From Cryomorphaceae bacterium (GTDB lineage Bacteria; Bacteroidota; Bacteroidia; Flavobacteriales; Schleiferiaceae), in assembly GCA_003445735.1 (NCBI GenBank), contig DMCR01000066.1, positions 1 to 7,056 of the forward strand: a stretch of DNA of 7,056 nucleotides, in the 5' to 3' direction. The translations under genes were made by a program, and so were the position numbers. The notes below the pieces were generated by a model. That model searched no databases, had not been told where the DNA came from, and saw nothing but the letters and a program-made list of their open reading frames with translations. Shown in pieces: positions 6,803 to 7,056 of this stretch. Each line of letters starts with the position of its first letter. Position 1 is the stretch's first letter.

Positions 6803-7056
6803 ATGATCAAAATCGCGTGGGCACCCATTTATCATCATCCTTTACCTGCTAACCACAGGTTTCCCATGGCGAAATACAGCCTGCTCCCTGAGCAGCTGTT
6901 GTACGAAGGCACCCTAACCAAGGACCAAATCATCCATCCTGAACTCCTCCCAGAAAAACGCATAGTGCGTACCCATAGCGCAGAATATTGGCAACAACTC
7001 AAGGACTTGACTTTGCCAGGGAAGGCGCAGCGAAAAATTGGCTTCCCCCTCTCCCA
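6803..7056 (+). CDS. Histone-deacetylase-superfamily hydrolase (AcuC-like), N-terminal part, cut by window edge
   Basis: The first 84 codons are present, from ATG 6803, which lies one base after the pheT stop (TAGCATG); the rest is beyond the window. The start MIKIAWAPIYHHPLP, then HRFPMAKY (residues 18-25), LLPEQLLYEGTL (27-38), RIVRTHSAEYW (53-63) and the end RKIGFPLS (77-84) follow the N-terminal pattern of bacterial deacetylase-family proteins common in Bacteroidota. RTHSAEY corresponds to the family's '[RH]xHxxxY' helix. These zinc enzymes hydrolyse N-acetyl groups from lysine, polyamine or small-molecule substrates. The zinc ligands and catalytic His-Asp pairs lie downstream and are not visible, so activity and substrate cannot be judged. 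It is probably co-transcribed with pheT, though no functional link is known. Confidence 0.85.
   Translation, partial: MIKIAWAPIYHHPLPANHRFPMAKYSLLPEQLLYEGTLTKDQIIHPELLPEKRIVRTHSAEYWQQLKDLTLPGKAQRKIGFPLS

Noticed and set aside
1..7056. Mobile element, CRISPR array, tRNA or defence system
   Set aside because: No transposase, integrase, direct-repeat array, cloverleaf or toxin/nuclease gene is visible, and recognised genes fill nearly the whole window without breaks.

Overview
The window reads as an ordinary chromosomal stretch of a Bacteroidota bacterium, most likely in or near the Flavobacteriia. Four things support this. The RecG, PheT and histone-deacetylase-like proteins have the sequence style of that phylum. 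None of the start codons has a clear GGAGG-type Shine-Dalgarno. The best promoter-like site, before pheT, fits the Bacteroidota pattern (TTTG, then TAnnTTTG). The small membrane protein is the YqaA-like VTT form common there. The taxonomic call is inference from sequence style, with no search behind it.

Six protein-coding genes fill almost the whole window and run in two divergent directions from a 34-base gap at 1586-1619. To the left, on the minus strand, are a membrane-anchored sugar transferase of the undecaprenyl-phosphate glycosylphosphotransferase type (260-1585) and the 5' part of pepT, peptidase T (1-263, cut by the window edge). They share an ATGA stop/start overlap. To the right, on the plus strand, are recG (1620-3710), a VTT/DedA-superfamily membrane protein (3712-4317), pheT (4387-6801) and the 5' part of a histone-deacetylase-superfamily hydrolase (6803-7056, cut by the window edge).

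The plus-strand genes form two tight pairs. recG and the VTT gene are one base apart, and so are pheT and the deacetylase gene. The 69-base gap between the pairs holds a plausible promoter for pheT with an inverted repeat inside it, and a 14-base palindrome lies across the VTT stop codon. No stretch longer than 69 bases lacks a gene.

Functionally this is a housekeeping mix: replication-fork repair (RecG), translation (PheT), peptide turnover (PepT), envelope polysaccharide initiation (sugar transferase) and a membrane protein that may move lipids. The gene pairs look like compact packing and not like one pathway. I found no mobile element, CRISPR array, tRNA, rRNA or defence cassette, and no convincing undescribed system. 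The most unusual item is the sugar transferase, whose catalytic domain departs from the family pattern next to an intact Asp-Glu dyad.
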